A stretch of 64,000 bases of DNA from DASZQY01 sp035548515. Lineage in GTDB: Bacteria; Pseudomonadota; Alphaproteobacteria; Rhizobiales; Kaistiaceae. A model generated the notes under the pieces. That model had not been told where the DNA came from. It searched no databases and saw only the letters and a list, made by a program, of their open reading frames with translations. The translations under genes and the position numbers were made by a program. Of the stretch, positions 24,744 through 33,520 are shown one piece after another (position 1 is the first letter of the stretch; every line of letters begins with the position of its first letter). Location: contig DASZSW010000032.1 in assembly GCA_035548515.1 (NCBI GenBank), forward strand, positions 62,001 to 126,000. The letters are read 5' to 3'.

Positions 24744-26546
24744 ATGGTCGACACTCGCGGGCACAAAGCGCCAAAGTCGGTTCCGACGGTGGAGCAGGAG
24801 AGCCTCACCCGTTTGGCTGAGGTCAGCCGCAAACTCGCGCAACGCTCGCAAAGCGCGGGCGACGACTGGGCGAGCGAGCGCGCGTTGTTCCGCGCGATGA
24901 TCGACCAGGTTCCGGACTATCTTTTCGTCAAGGACATCCACGGCCGATTTGTCATCGCCAACCGGGCCGTTGCGGCCGATCTCGGGCACAAACCGGATGA
25001 CCTGATCGGCAAGACCGATTTCGAACTGCATCCGACCGACCACGCGCGGCAATTTTTCGCCGACGAACAACACGTGCTGAAGACCGGCGCGCCGATGATC
25101 GACATCGACGAATTCATCGTCGACGTCGATGGCCGGCAGAAGTGGCTCTCTACGTCCAAACTGCCGCTCCGAAACGAAGCCGGCGAAATAATCGGGCTCG
25201 TCGGCATTTGCCGCGACGTCACCGAGCGCAAGCGTGCCGAGGAACAGATCCACTTCATGGCGCATCACGATGCGCTGACACGCCTGCCCAATCGCGCGAC
25301 GCTGATGGACAGGCTGGGGCAGGCGGTCTCGGTGGCGCGGCGCACCAATGGCCGGGTCACCGTAGTGTTCATCGACCTCGACAACTTCAAGCTGGTCAAC
25401 GACAGCCTCGGCCACAACGCCGGCGACGAGCTTTTGAAGGCGACGGCGGCGCGCATGGTGAAGTGTGTGCGCGGCTCGGACACCGTCGTGAGGCTCGGCG
25501 GCGACGAGTTCGTCGTGCTGCTGATCGATCAGGCGGATGCGCCGCGGCCGGTGATGGTCATCGACCGGTTGCGTGCCGCGATCACCGAGCCGGTGCCGAT
25601 CGAGGGCCAGCTGTTCCGTGTCACCTGCTCGATCGGGCTCGCTACGTTTCCGGGCGACGGCGAGGATGCCGAGACGCTGCTGATGAACGCCGACGTCGCG
25701 ATGTATCAGGCGAAGGAGAGCGGCCGCGACACGTTCCAGTTCTACACCACGGAGATGAACGAGATGGCGCGCGAGCGCCGGCTGCTGCAGGAAGGCCTGC
25801 GCGCCGCGATCGCGAACAGCGAATTCACGCTGCTCTACCAGCCGCAAGTCGATCTGCGCACCGGCGTCATCTTCGCCGTCGAGGCTCTGGTGCGTTGGCA
25901 CCATCCGCAACTCGGCGTCGTGCAGCCCGCCCGCTTCATCCCCATGGCTGAGGAGAGCGGCCTGATCGTTCCGCTGGGCGACTGGGTGTTGCGCGAGGCC
26001 TGCCGGCAGAACAAGGCGTGGCAGGACGCCGGTATGGCGAAGATCAGCGTCTGCGTGAACGTGTCCGCGCGCCAGTTCCGTGAGAAGTCTTGGGTTGGCC
26101 GGGTCGCCAGCGTCCTCGAGGAGACGGGGCTGGCTCCGGAGTATCTCGAGCTGGAATTGACGGAAAGTCTGCTGATGCACGACGTGACGCAGGCGATCGC
26201 GACCATGCGCGAGCTTCAGTCGCTCGGCGTGCATTTCTCTATCGACGATTTCGGGACCGGGTACTCGAGCCTCAGCGCGCTGAAGAGCTTTCCGGTGGCG
26301 CGGCTCAAGATCGACCAGTCGTTCGTCAAGAACCTGCCGCACGACGCCAACGATCGCTCAATCGCCACCGCGGTCATTTCGCTCGGCCAGAAGCTCAACA
26401 TGAAGGTGATAGCCGAGGGCGTGGAAACCGACGCGCAGATGGAGTTCCTCACCGCGCATCAGTGCGACGAGATCCAGGGCTACCATTTCTCGCGGCCGGT
26501 CGAGGCGGCCTCTGTGGCCGCGATGCTGCGGAGCCAGGCGGGCTAG
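24744..26546 (+). CDS. PAS-GGDEF-EAL cyclic-di-GMP signalling protein
   Basis: The product has 600 residues. After a coiled N-terminus, a PAS domain spans about 45-165 (FRAMIDQVPDYLFVKDIHGR to GICRDVTERKRAEEQ). The diguanylate cyclase domain (170-330) has an intact RLGGDEFVVLL and an RGSD inhibitory site five residues before GGDEF. The phosphodiesterase domain (340-595) has FAVEALVRW, LTESLLM, DDFGTGYSSL and KIDQSFVK, so all key residues are present. It could therefore both make and degrade c-di-GMP, with the PAS domain sensing an unknown ligand. There are no membrane segments, so it is cytoplasmic. The gene stands alone. Confidence 0.93.
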   Translation: MVDTRGHKAPKSVPTVEQESLTRLAEVSRKLAQRSQSAGDDWASERALFRAMIDQVPDYLFVKDIHGRFVIANRAVAADLGHKPDDLIGKTDFELHPTDHARQFFADEQHVLKTGAPMIDIDEFIVDVDGRQKWLSTSKLPLRNEAGEIIGLVGICRDVTERKRAEEQIHFMAHHDALTRLPNRATLMDRLGQAVSVARRTNGRVTVVFIDLDNFKLVNDSLGHNAGDELLKATAARMVKCVRGSDTVVRLGGDEFVVLLIDQADAPRPVMVIDRLRAAITEPVPIEGQLFRVTCSIGLATFPGDGEDAETLLMNADVAMYQAKESGRDTFQFYTTEMNEMARERRLLQEGLRAAIANSEFTLLYQPQVDLRTGVIFAVEALVRWHHPQLGVVQPARFIPMAEESGLIVPLGDWVLREACRQNKAWQDAGMAKISVCVNVSARQFREKSWVGRVASVLEETGLAPEYLELELTESLLMHDVTQAIATMRELQSLGVHFSIDDFGTGYSSLSALKSFPVARLKIDQSFVKNLPHDANDRSIATAVISLGQKLNMKVIAEGVETDAQMEFLTAHQCDEIQGYHFSRPVEAASVAAMLRSQAG

Positions 26547-26614
26547 AGGTCGCTTCAAGGCGGTTGCCTTCGGCGGCCTGATCTGATCCCATCGCGCCAT
26601 TCACACAGCGGCGT

Positions 26615-28945
26615 ATGGTTTCACCGATGAACAACGCAGCCCCGATGAAATTCGGCATGGGCGCCCGTGTCCGGCGCATGGAGGACAAGTCGCTCCTCAC
26701 CGGTGCCGGCCAGTTCACGGATGACTACACGCCGGCCGGAACGCTGCGGGCCGCCGTGCTCCGTTCGTCGATGGCGCATGCCAGGATCGCCGTCAGCGGC
26801 GTTGCCGAAGCTGCCGCGATGCCGGGCGTCAGGCTGGTGCTTACGGCGCCGGATATCGCCCAATACGGTGGCGTGCCGTGCAAGGGCAAGATCGACCAGG
26901 TCGACGGCTCGCATCCGCGAATGCCGCACCATCCGCTGCTCGTCGGTGATGTCGTCCGCCACGTCGGCGACCCGATCGCCTTCGTCGTTGCCGATACCGT
27001 GGAGCGGGCGAAGCTGGCGGCCGAGGCGATTGTCGTCGATTACGATCCGCTGCCGGCGGTGGTTGGTGTGAAGGCCGCTTTGGTCAAGGGCGCGCCGCTG
27101 ATATGGCCCGAATTCGGCACCAACGTTGCGTTCGATTGTGCGCGCGGCGACAAGGCGGCGACGGACGCTGTCTTCGCCAAGGCGGCTCGGGTTTCCCGGA
27201 TCGAGATCATCAACAACCGCGTCGTCGCGAACTACATGGAGACGCGCGGCATCGTTGCCGAGTTCGACGCCGGCAGCGGCCGCTACACACTGACCATGGG
27301 CACGCAGGGTGGCCATGGCATGCGGGACATCATCGCCAAGGACATTCTGCGCATCGATCCAAAGCTGATCCGCGTGGTTACGCCGGATGTCGGCGGGGGG
27401 TTTGGCACCAAGTCGTTCTGCTATCAGGAGTACCCGCTGGCCGCGATCGCGGCCAAGCAGCTCGGCCGCCCGGTAAAGTGGATCGGCGAGCGCAACGAAC
27501 ACTTCCTGATCGACAGCCAAGGCCGCGACAACGTCACGGTTGCCGAGATGGCCATGGACTCCAACGGCAAATTTCTCGCGTTGCGCGTCGATTTGCTCGC
27601 CGACATGGGCGCCTATCTTTCGCAGTACGCGCCGTGGATTCCGGATGGCGGGCTGACCATGTCGCCCGGGCTCTACACCATCGATCATCTCTACGCTTAC
27701 GCGCGCGGCGTCTACACCAACACGGTTCCAGTCGACGCTTACCGCGGCGCGGGACGGCCGGAGGCCGCGTACATGATCGAGCGGCTTGTGGACATCTGCG
27801 GCCGCGATACCGGGCTGGGGCCGGTCGAAATACGGCGGCGCAACTTCGTGAAGCCGCAGATGCTGCCGTACATGACGCAGGGCGGCCGGCTATTCGATTC
27901 CGGTGAGTTCGACGCGCACATGACGCGCGCGCTTGAGGAGGCCGACTACGCCGGCTTTGAGGCGCGCCGGACCGCGGCGAGGGCCGCCGGCAAGGTCCGA
28001 GGCATCGGCTTTGCGACGTACGTCGAGGCCTGCGCTTTCCCTGGCAGCGAGGGCGCTACCATCATCCTCAACGACGACGGCACGGCGACGCTGCTTATCG
28101 GCACGCAGACGAACGGGCAGGGCCATGCCACCGCCTATGCGCAGTTCATCGGTGGTCACCTTGGCCTCGACTACGACAAGATCACGGTGATCCAGGGCGA
28201 CACCGACCGCGTGCCGTCTGGCGGCGGCACCGGCGGCTCGCGCTCCGTGCCGCTTGGCGCTGTCTCGGTGGATCGCGCGTCGATCAAGCTCGCCGGGCAG
28301 CTCCGCGCGGCGGCGGCTGCGCGGCTGGAAGCGCAACCGGACGATCTCGAGTTCCACGACGGCACCATTCGCGTTGCCGGCACCAACCGCGGTCTGACGC
28401 TGGCGGAGCTGGCGCGTTCCACCCCGGACAAGTCGCGGCTCCGGGCCTACGACGAGTCCTTCGAGCAGCCGGAGCCGACCTATCCCAACGGCACGCATCT
28501 CTGCGAGGTCGAGATCGATCCGGAGACTGGCGTGACGACGATTGCCGCCTACTACATCGTCGACGACTTCGGGGCGACGGTGAATCCGATGTTGCTCGAG
28601 GGACAGGTGCACGGCGGCGTGGTGCAGGGGATCGGCCAGGCGCTTTACGAGCACACGGTCTATGACGCCAGCGGGCAATTGCTGACGGCAACGTTCCAGG
28701 ACTACGCGATGCCGCGCGCGGACAGTATCCCGTACCTCAACTTCGAGACGCGGAACGTGCCTTCGACGACCAACGCTTTCGGCATCAAAGGCGCGGGAGA
28801 GGCCGGCTCGATCGGCTCATCCCCGGCAGTGATGAACGCCATCGCCGACGCGCTGTGGCGGGCCTATCGCATTCCCAACGTGGACATGCCGGCCACCCCG
28901 CTGGCGGTCTGGGAGGCGATCCAGGCGGCGGAGGCAGCCGGATAA
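26615..28945 (+). CDS. xanthine dehydrogenase-family molybdopterin-binding subunit (form II CoxL-like)
   Basis: The product has 776 residues. The N-terminal aldehyde oxidase/XDH a/b hammerhead domain runs from about 20 to 140 (LLTGAGQFTDDYTPAGTLRA). The Mo-cofactor binding domains follow, with VTPDVGGGFGTKSFCYQEY, AYRGAGRPEA (375 onward) and GIKGAGEAGSIGSSP containing the catalytic Glu. The active-site loop AYRGAGR is the type found in form II CoxL-like proteins, not the AYxCSFR of true CO dehydrogenase. Genes for the FAD and 2Fe-2S subunits are not adjacent, so its redox partners must be elsewhere. The substrate is unknown. ATG 26627 is an alternative start. Confidence 0.88.
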   Translation: MVSPMNNAAPMKFGMGARVRRMEDKSLLTGAGQFTDDYTPAGTLRAAVLRSSMAHARIAVSGVAEAAAMPGVRLVLTAPDIAQYGGVPCKGKIDQVDGSHPRMPHHPLLVGDVVRHVGDPIAFVVADTVERAKLAAEAIVVDYDPLPAVVGVKAALVKGAPLIWPEFGTNVAFDCARGDKAATDAVFAKAARVSRIEIINNRVVANYMETRGIVAEFDAGSGRYTLTMGTQGGHGMRDIIAKDILRIDPKLIRVVTPDVGGGFGTKSFCYQEYPLAAIAAKQLGRPVKWIGERNEHFLIDSQGRDNVTVAEMAMDSNGKFLALRVDLLADMGAYLSQYAPWIPDGGLTMSPGLYTIDHLYAYARGVYTNTVPVDAYRGAGRPEAAYMIERLVDICGRDTGLGPVEIRRRNFVKPQMLPYMTQGGRLFDSGEFDAHMTRALEEADYAGFEARRTAARAAGKVRGIGFATYVEACAFPGSEGATIILNDDGTATLLIGTQTNGQGHATAYAQFIGGHLGLDYDKITVIQGDTDRVPSGGGTGGSRSVPLGAVSVDRASIKLAGQLRAAAAARLEAQPDDLEFHDGTIRVAGTNRGLTLAELARSTPDKSRLRAYDESFEQPEPTYPNGTHLCEVEIDPETGVTTIAAYYIVDDFGATVNPMLLEGQVHGGVVQGIGQALYEHTVYDASGQLLTATFQDYAMPRADSIPYLNFETRNVPSTTNAFGIKGAGEAGSIGSSPAVMNAIADALWRAYRIPNVDMPATPLAVWEAIQAAEAAG

Positions 28946-29000
28946 GGGCTGCGTCTGTCTTGCCCGACTCCCCCGCGCGTGGTGAGTTGGGCGCGTTCAC

Positions 29001-29945
29001 ATGACGCCCACCACTTCGGCGCAGCCGCTCATCGGCATAGCGCTCAAGGTTTTATCGACGCTGGTGTTCACCGGCATGGCGACGCTGATCAAGCTCGTCA
29101 GCGCCCGCTATCCCGTGGGCGAACTGACGTTTTTCCGTTCGTTCTTCGCGTTGGTCCCGGTCGCAGCGTGGGTCGGCTGGCGCGAGTTCCCGTTCATCTT
29201 CCGCACCAGCCGGTTCGGCGGCCACGTGGTGCGTTCCATCGCCGGGGCGACGGCGATGTTCTGCGGCTTCTCCGCCCTGGCGCTCCTGCCGATCGCGGAT
29301 GCCACGGCCATCGGCTATGCCTCGCCGCTGCTGACCGTGGCCTTCGCCGTGTTCCTGCTTGGCGAGAAGGTGCACATCTACCGCTGGTCGGCCGTCGCGG
29401 TCGGCCTCTGCGGGGTGCTGGTCATCCTGTCGGACTACGTTGGACCGGAAGCATCGCAGGTGGCGGGCGGCAGTCTGCTCGGCGCGAGCTTCGCCGTGGC
29501 GGGTGCTGTCGCAGGAGCGCTCGCTGCGACGCAGACGCGCAGCCTGACGCGCATCGAACCGGCGGCGACGATCGTTGTGTATTTCTCCTCGCTCACCGCT
29601 TTGGCGATGCTGACAACTGTGCCGTTCGGCTGGGTGGTGCCGACCCCGCTCGATCTGCTCGCTCTTATCGGTGCCGGTATCTTCGGAGGCATCGGTCAGG
29701 TTCTGCTGACCCAGAGCTATCGCTTCGGCGACGCATCACTTATCGCGCCGTTCGACTATACGTCGATGATCTGGGCTTTGACGGTCAGCCTGCTGATCTT
29801 CGGCACCTGGCCGAGCCTCGTCGTCCTGGTGGGGGCGGGGATCGTGATCCTCGCCGGCCTGTTCGTGATCTGGCGCGAGCGCAAGCTCGGCATCGAGCGG
29901 ACGCGTTCAAAACGCGCGCAGACGCCGACCACGCCGCTTAGCTGA
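29001..29945 (+). CDS. EamA/DMT-superfamily transporter
   Basis: A 314-residue protein with about ten membrane helices arranged as two EamA repeats (about 8-140 and 160-295). Landmarks include LVFTGMATLIKLVSARYPVG, FFRSFFALVPVA, YASPLLTVAFAVFLLGEKVH in the first half and FGDASLIAPFDYTSMIWALT in the second. RhaT/RarD-type drug/metabolite transporters of this group export small metabolites, and specificity cannot be read from sequence. It follows the molybdenum hydroxylase gene by 55 bases and converges on the FAH-family gene. Confidence 0.87.
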   Translation: MTPTTSAQPLIGIALKVLSTLVFTGMATLIKLVSARYPVGELTFFRSFFALVPVAAWVGWREFPFIFRTSRFGGHVVRSIAGATAMFCGFSALALLPIADATAIGYASPLLTVAFAVFLLGEKVHIYRWSAVAVGLCGVLVILSDYVGPEASQVAGGSLLGASFAVAGAVAGALAATQTRSLTRIEPAATIVVYFSSLTALAMLTTVPFGWVVPTPLDLLALIGAGIFGGIGQVLLTQSYRFGDASLIAPFDYTSMIWALTVSLLIFGTWPSLVVLVGAGIVILAGLFVIWRERKLGIERTRSKRAQTPTTPLS

Positions 29946-29952
29946 CGCCGGG

Positions 29953-30804
29953 TTACTTGCCCTTGTAGGCCAGCACGCGCTGCGTCTGTTCTCCGAGTCC
30001 GGCAATGCCGAGATGCACCGTCTCGCCGCCCTTCAGGAACTTGGGTGGCTTCATGCCAAGGCCGACGCCCGGCGGTGTGCCGGTGGTGATGACGTCGCCA
30101 GCTTCCAGCGCCATGAACTGCGAGAGATACGAGACGAGGAAGGAGACGCCGAAGATCATCGTCTTGGTGTTGCCGGTCTGCATGCGCTTGCCATCGACGT
30201 CGAGGAACATGTCGAGGTTCTGCACGTCCTTGATCTCGTCGCGGGTGACGAGCCAGGGCCCGAGCGGTCCGAACGTCGGGCAGCCCTTGCCCTTTGTCCA
30301 CTGGCCGCCGCGCTCCTGCTGGAACTCGCGTTCGGACACGTCGTGGCAGAGGGCGTAGCCGGCAACGTGGCTCATCGCCTTCGCCTCGTCGATGTAGCTG
30401 CCGCCCTTGCCGATGATGATGGCGAGTTCGACCTCCCAGTCGGTCTTCTTCGATGCGCGCGGGATCTGAACGTCGTCGTTCGGGCCGACGATGCAGGATG
30501 GAGCCTTGTTGAAGACGATAGGCTCCTTCGGGATCTGCGCGCCGGTCTCGGCGGCATGGTCGGCGTAGTTCAGGCCAATGGCGATGAAGTTGCGCACGCC
30601 GCCGACGACCGGGCCGAGGCGTGCGTTTCTGGGCGCTGCGGGGAGGGCCGTGATCTTCGCCTTCTTGATCTTCGCGATGGCGCCATCAGCGAGTGTCTCG
30701 GGCGTGATGTCCGGCACGACGCGGGAGAGGTCGCGGATCACGCCCGCCTTATCGACGATGCCGGGCTTCTCACGGCCCTTCGGTCCAAAACGCACGAGCT
30801 TCAT
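29953..30804 (-). CDS. fumarylacetoacetate hydrolase-family protein
   Basis: The product has 283 residues from ATG 30804 (MKLVRFGPKGREKPGIVD). The core has NYADHAAE, the metal-binding DWEVELAIIIGKGG (Glu-x-Glu) and GYALCHDVSEREFQ (Asp), then TGNTKTMIFG and TGTPPGVGLGMKPP. This is the FAH/2-hydroxyhepta-2,4-diene-1,7-dioate isomerase fold. Related enzymes cleave or hydrate C-C bonds of 2-oxo acids (fumarylpyruvate, ureidoglycolate and acylpyruvate types). The exact substrate is not predictable. It stands alone on the minus strand. Confidence 0.88.
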   Translation of the reverse strand: MKLVRFGPKGREKPGIVDKAGVIRDLSRVVPDITPETLADGAIAKIKKAKITALPAAPRNARLGPVVGGVRNFIAIGLNYADHAAETGAQIPKEPIVFNKAPSCIVGPNDDVQIPRASKKTDWEVELAIIIGKGGSYIDEAKAMSHVAGYALCHDVSEREFQQERGGQWTKGKGCPTFGPLGPWLVTRDEIKDVQNLDMFLDVDGKRMQTGNTKTMIFGVSFLVSYLSQFMALEAGDVITTGTPPGVGLGMKPPKFLKGGETVHLGIAGLGEQTQRVLAYKGK

Positions 30805-30964
30805 TTCGCGATTCCCTCGATCCCCGCGTGGAAGGTGGCCACGGGGGTAGCCGGATCGTGCCGGCGCCTCAAGCGCCAAATCGGCGCGACTCGGGAAGGG
30901 GCTGGCATATGACTCAAAAGGTCAGTAGTATTGACCTAATAGAAAAAGACTCGGGGCCTGGGCC

Positions 30965-31558
30965 ATGGAAGCGTTCCTCCCTCTGCTTGGCTATGTCGTC
31001 GTTTCGGCGGTCACGCCGGGTCCCAACAATCTGATGATGCTGCAATCCGGCGCGAACTTCGGGCTCGCCAGAACGGTGCCGCACATCCTCGGCGTGACGT
31101 TCGGTTTCCCTGTGATGATCGTGGCGGTCGGTCTGGGCCTCACGTACGTCTTCGACGCTTATCCGATCGTGCACGAGATTCTGAAATGGCTGTCGTTCGC
31201 CTTTCTCCTGTGGCTGGCGTGGCAGATCGCATCGGCCGGCCGGCCGGATGCGCAGGCGGCCAAGGGCAAGCCGGTGACGTTCCTCCAGGCGGCGGCGTTC
31301 CAGTGGATCAATCCCAAGGGCTGGGCGATGTCGATCGGCGCGCTGGCGCTGTTCATCACCAACGGCGGCAACCGAGCGCTTCAGGTCGGGATCATCGCGC
31401 TGCTCTTCGGGGCGGTCTGCTTTCCCAACGGCGTCGCGTGGACGCTGTTCGGGCGCGCCATCGCAGGCTTCCTGGAAAACGAACGGAACGCCCGCATTTT
31501 CAATATCGCGATGGCCCTGCTGCTTATTGTTTCGGTCACGCCGACGCTCTTCGAGTAA
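30965..31558 (+). CDS. LysE-family amino acid exporter
   Basis: A 197-residue protein with six hydrophobic helices and the signature SAVTPGPNNLMMLQSGANFG near the N-terminus. FQWINPKGWAMSIGALALF is the second conserved LysE/RhtB block. It is a cytoplasmic-membrane exporter of amino acids or derivatives. It is followed after nine bases by a serine/threonine dehydratase and then an overlapping phosphotriesterase-like gene, so the three probably form an operon. The dehydratase suggests the exporter may deal with Thr/Ser-type compounds, but this is inference. Confidence 0.88.
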   Translation: MEAFLPLLGYVVVSAVTPGPNNLMMLQSGANFGLARTVPHILGVTFGFPVMIVAVGLGLTYVFDAYPIVHEILKWLSFAFLLWLAWQIASAGRPDAQAAKGKPVTFLQAAAFQWINPKGWAMSIGALALFITNGGNRALQVGIIALLFGAVCFPNGVAWTLFGRAIAGFLENERNARIFNIAMALLLIVSVTPTLFE

Positions 31559-31567
31559 GCTCGAGCC

Positions 31568-32560
31568 GTGAGCAGCCTGCCCACCATTGACGACGTCCAC
31601 GCGGCGGCCGCGCGTATCGCCGGCCATGCCGTGCTGACGCCGCTTCTTTCCAGCGCCCTTATCGACGAGATTGCCGGCGCGCGGGTGCTGATCAAGGCGG
31701 AAAACCTCCAGCGCACCGGCACGTTCAAGTTTCGCGGGGCCTACAACGCCGTCGCTGCGATGACGGCGGAGCAGCGGGCGGGGGGCATCGTCGCGGTGTC
31801 CTCCGGTAACCACGCGCAGGGTGTGGCGGAGGCGGCGCGGCTGTTCGGCGCGGCCTCCACCGTCGTCATGCCGGCGGACGCGCCTTCCATCAAGCGGGCG
31901 CGCACCGAGCGGAGCGGCGGGCGTATCGTCACCTACGACCGGGCGACGCAGGACCGGGACGCGGTAGTCGCCGATTACATCGCCCTGCACGGCGGCACGC
32001 TGGTGCATCCTTACAACGACTTCCATGTCATCGCCGGGCAGGGAACGATCGGTCTCGAGGCGGCGGAGCAATGCGCCGCGCTGGGGATCGTGCCCGCGCA
32101 GGTGCTGGTCCCGTGTGGTGGCGGCGGGTTGTCCTCCGGGGTGGGTCTGGCCATGCGGCGCGCGTACCCCGACATCGCGGTGACGCTGGTCGAGCCCGAT
32201 GGCTTCGACGACTATCGCCGTTCGCTGGCCGCCGGCATGCCGGTCACCAACGCCAAGACGTCCGGCTCGGTCTGCGATGCACTGCTGGCGCCGTCGCCGG
32301 GCGCGATAGGCTTCGCGCTCAACCAGGCCCATCACGCGGCCGCTGTCTCGGTCAGCGACGGGGAAGCGCTGGCCACGGTGGCATTCGCGTTCCGTGAATT
32401 GAAGCTGGTGGTGGAGCCGGGCGGGGCGGCAGCACTCGCCGCGCTGCTTGCCGGAAAGGTCGTGGCGCAGGGGGAGCCAGTTGTGGTTGTCCTCTCGGGC
32501 GGCAATATTGATCCGCCCGTGCTGGCGCGGGCGCTGGCGGAGTTTCCGTGGCGGAACTGA
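31568..32560 (+). CDS. serine/threonine dehydratase (PLP-dependent, no ACT domain)
   Basis: The product has 330 residues with a GTG start. It is a fold-type II PLP enzyme with KAENLQRTGTFKFRGAYNA (Schiff-base Lys in FKFRG), the VSSGNHAQGVAEAARLFG substrate loop and the VPCGGGGLSSGVGLAM phosphate-binding loop. The C-terminal ACT-like regulatory domain of biosynthetic IlvA is absent. It therefore resembles catabolic threonine dehydratases (TdcB type), serine racemase or 3-hydroxyaspartate dehydratase. It likely deaminates Thr or Ser to 2-oxobutyrate or pyruvate. It overlaps the next gene by 13 bases. Confidence 0.88.
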   Translation: MSSLPTIDDVHAAAARIAGHAVLTPLLSSALIDEIAGARVLIKAENLQRTGTFKFRGAYNAVAAMTAEQRAGGIVAVSSGNHAQGVAEAARLFGAASTVVMPADAPSIKRARTERSGGRIVTYDRATQDRDAVVADYIALHGGTLVHPYNDFHVIAGQGTIGLEAAEQCAALGIVPAQVLVPCGGGGLSSGVGLAMRRAYPDIAVTLVEPDGFDDYRRSLAAGMPVTNAKTSGSVCDALLAPSPGAIGFALNQAHHAAAVSVSDGEALATVAFAFRELKLVVEPGGAAALAALLAGKVVAQGEPVVVVLSGGNIDPPVLARALAEFPWRN

Positions 32561-33465
32561 TCACGACGCTTGGACCGAAGCGGGCCGACGAGCTCGGCGC
32601 GATGCTGCCGCACGAGCATGTCTTCGTGGACCTCAGGACATGGGACAAGCCGGGCTATGCCCAGGCCGAAGCGGCCGACGTCGTGGCGCTGATGGCGCCC
32701 GAGATCGAGAAGATCAAGGCGCTCGGCTACACAGCGCTGGTGGAGTGCTCCACGGTCGGCGTCGGACGCCGCGCCGACATGGACCTTGCCGTCTCCAAGG
32801 CGACCGACTTTCCCATTGTGGTGCCGACGGGCATCTACCGCGAGCCGTGGGTGCCGCCGTTCGGTCACGAGTGGAGCGAGGACCGCCTGTCGGACTGGAT
32901 GCTGAAGGAGATGACCGAAGGCATCGAGTCATCCGGTGTCCGGGCGGCGTGGATCAAGGTAAGCGCCGGTGACGACGGCATCACGCCAACCGAGACCAAG
33001 ATTCTGCGTGCTGCGGCTCGCGCGGCCGCCATGACCAACGCCGTGATCGGCAGCCACACGATCAAGGGGCGCGTGGTGATGGACCAGCTCGACATCATCG
33101 AGCGGGCGGGACATTCCGCCTCGCGGTTCATCTCCATCCACACGCAGGCGGAGCCGGACCCAGCGATGCACCTCGCCGTGGCGAAGCGCGGCGCGTTCAT
33201 CGAATATGACTGGATCGGCGTTCACGGATCGGACGAAAGTTACATCGAAAATATTCACCGCGTGCTGGACGCCGGCTATGGCCGGCAGCTGTTGCTCAGC
33301 CAGGACCGCGGCTGGTACGACCCCGGCTCGCCGCCCGATTTCAAGCCGAAGCCATACACGTACCTGCACGACGTCTTCCTGCCGAAGCTCGCGGCCTCGG
33401 GTGTCGATGCCGGAACGATCGCGACGATCACCCGCGACAATCCGTTCCGGGCGTTTGCCCGCTAG
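32548..33465 (+). CDS. phosphotriesterase-family metal-dependent hydrolase
   Basis: A 305-residue TIM-barrel amidohydrolase with the complete binuclear metal site of the PTE family. MLPHEHVFVD supplies the His-x-His, WIKVSAG the bridging carboxylated Lys, IGSHT and ISIHTQ two histidines, and LLLSQDRGWYD the final Asp. The GTG start lies inside the 3' end of the dehydratase gene, implying translational coupling. Homologues include PHP of E. coli and lactonases; the physiological substrate is unknown. No organophosphate-specific feature is visible. Confidence 0.87.
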   Translation: MAELITTLGPKRADELGAMLPHEHVFVDLRTWDKPGYAQAEAADVVALMAPEIEKIKALGYTALVECSTVGVGRRADMDLAVSKATDFPIVVPTGIYREPWVPPFGHEWSEDRLSDWMLKEMTEGIESSGVRAAWIKVSAGDDGITPTETKILRAAARAAAMTNAVIGSHTIKGRVVMDQLDIIERAGHSASRFISIHTQAEPDPAMHLAVAKRGAFIEYDWIGVHGSDESYIENIHRVLDAGYGRQLLLSQDRGWYDPGSPPDFKPKPYTYLHDVFLPKLAASGVDAGTIATITRDNPFRAFAR

Positions 33466-33520
33466 GTGGTCTAGGCGGTAGCCTTCCGTCTCCCGTCGAC
33501 TCACCGACCTCAGAACAGCC

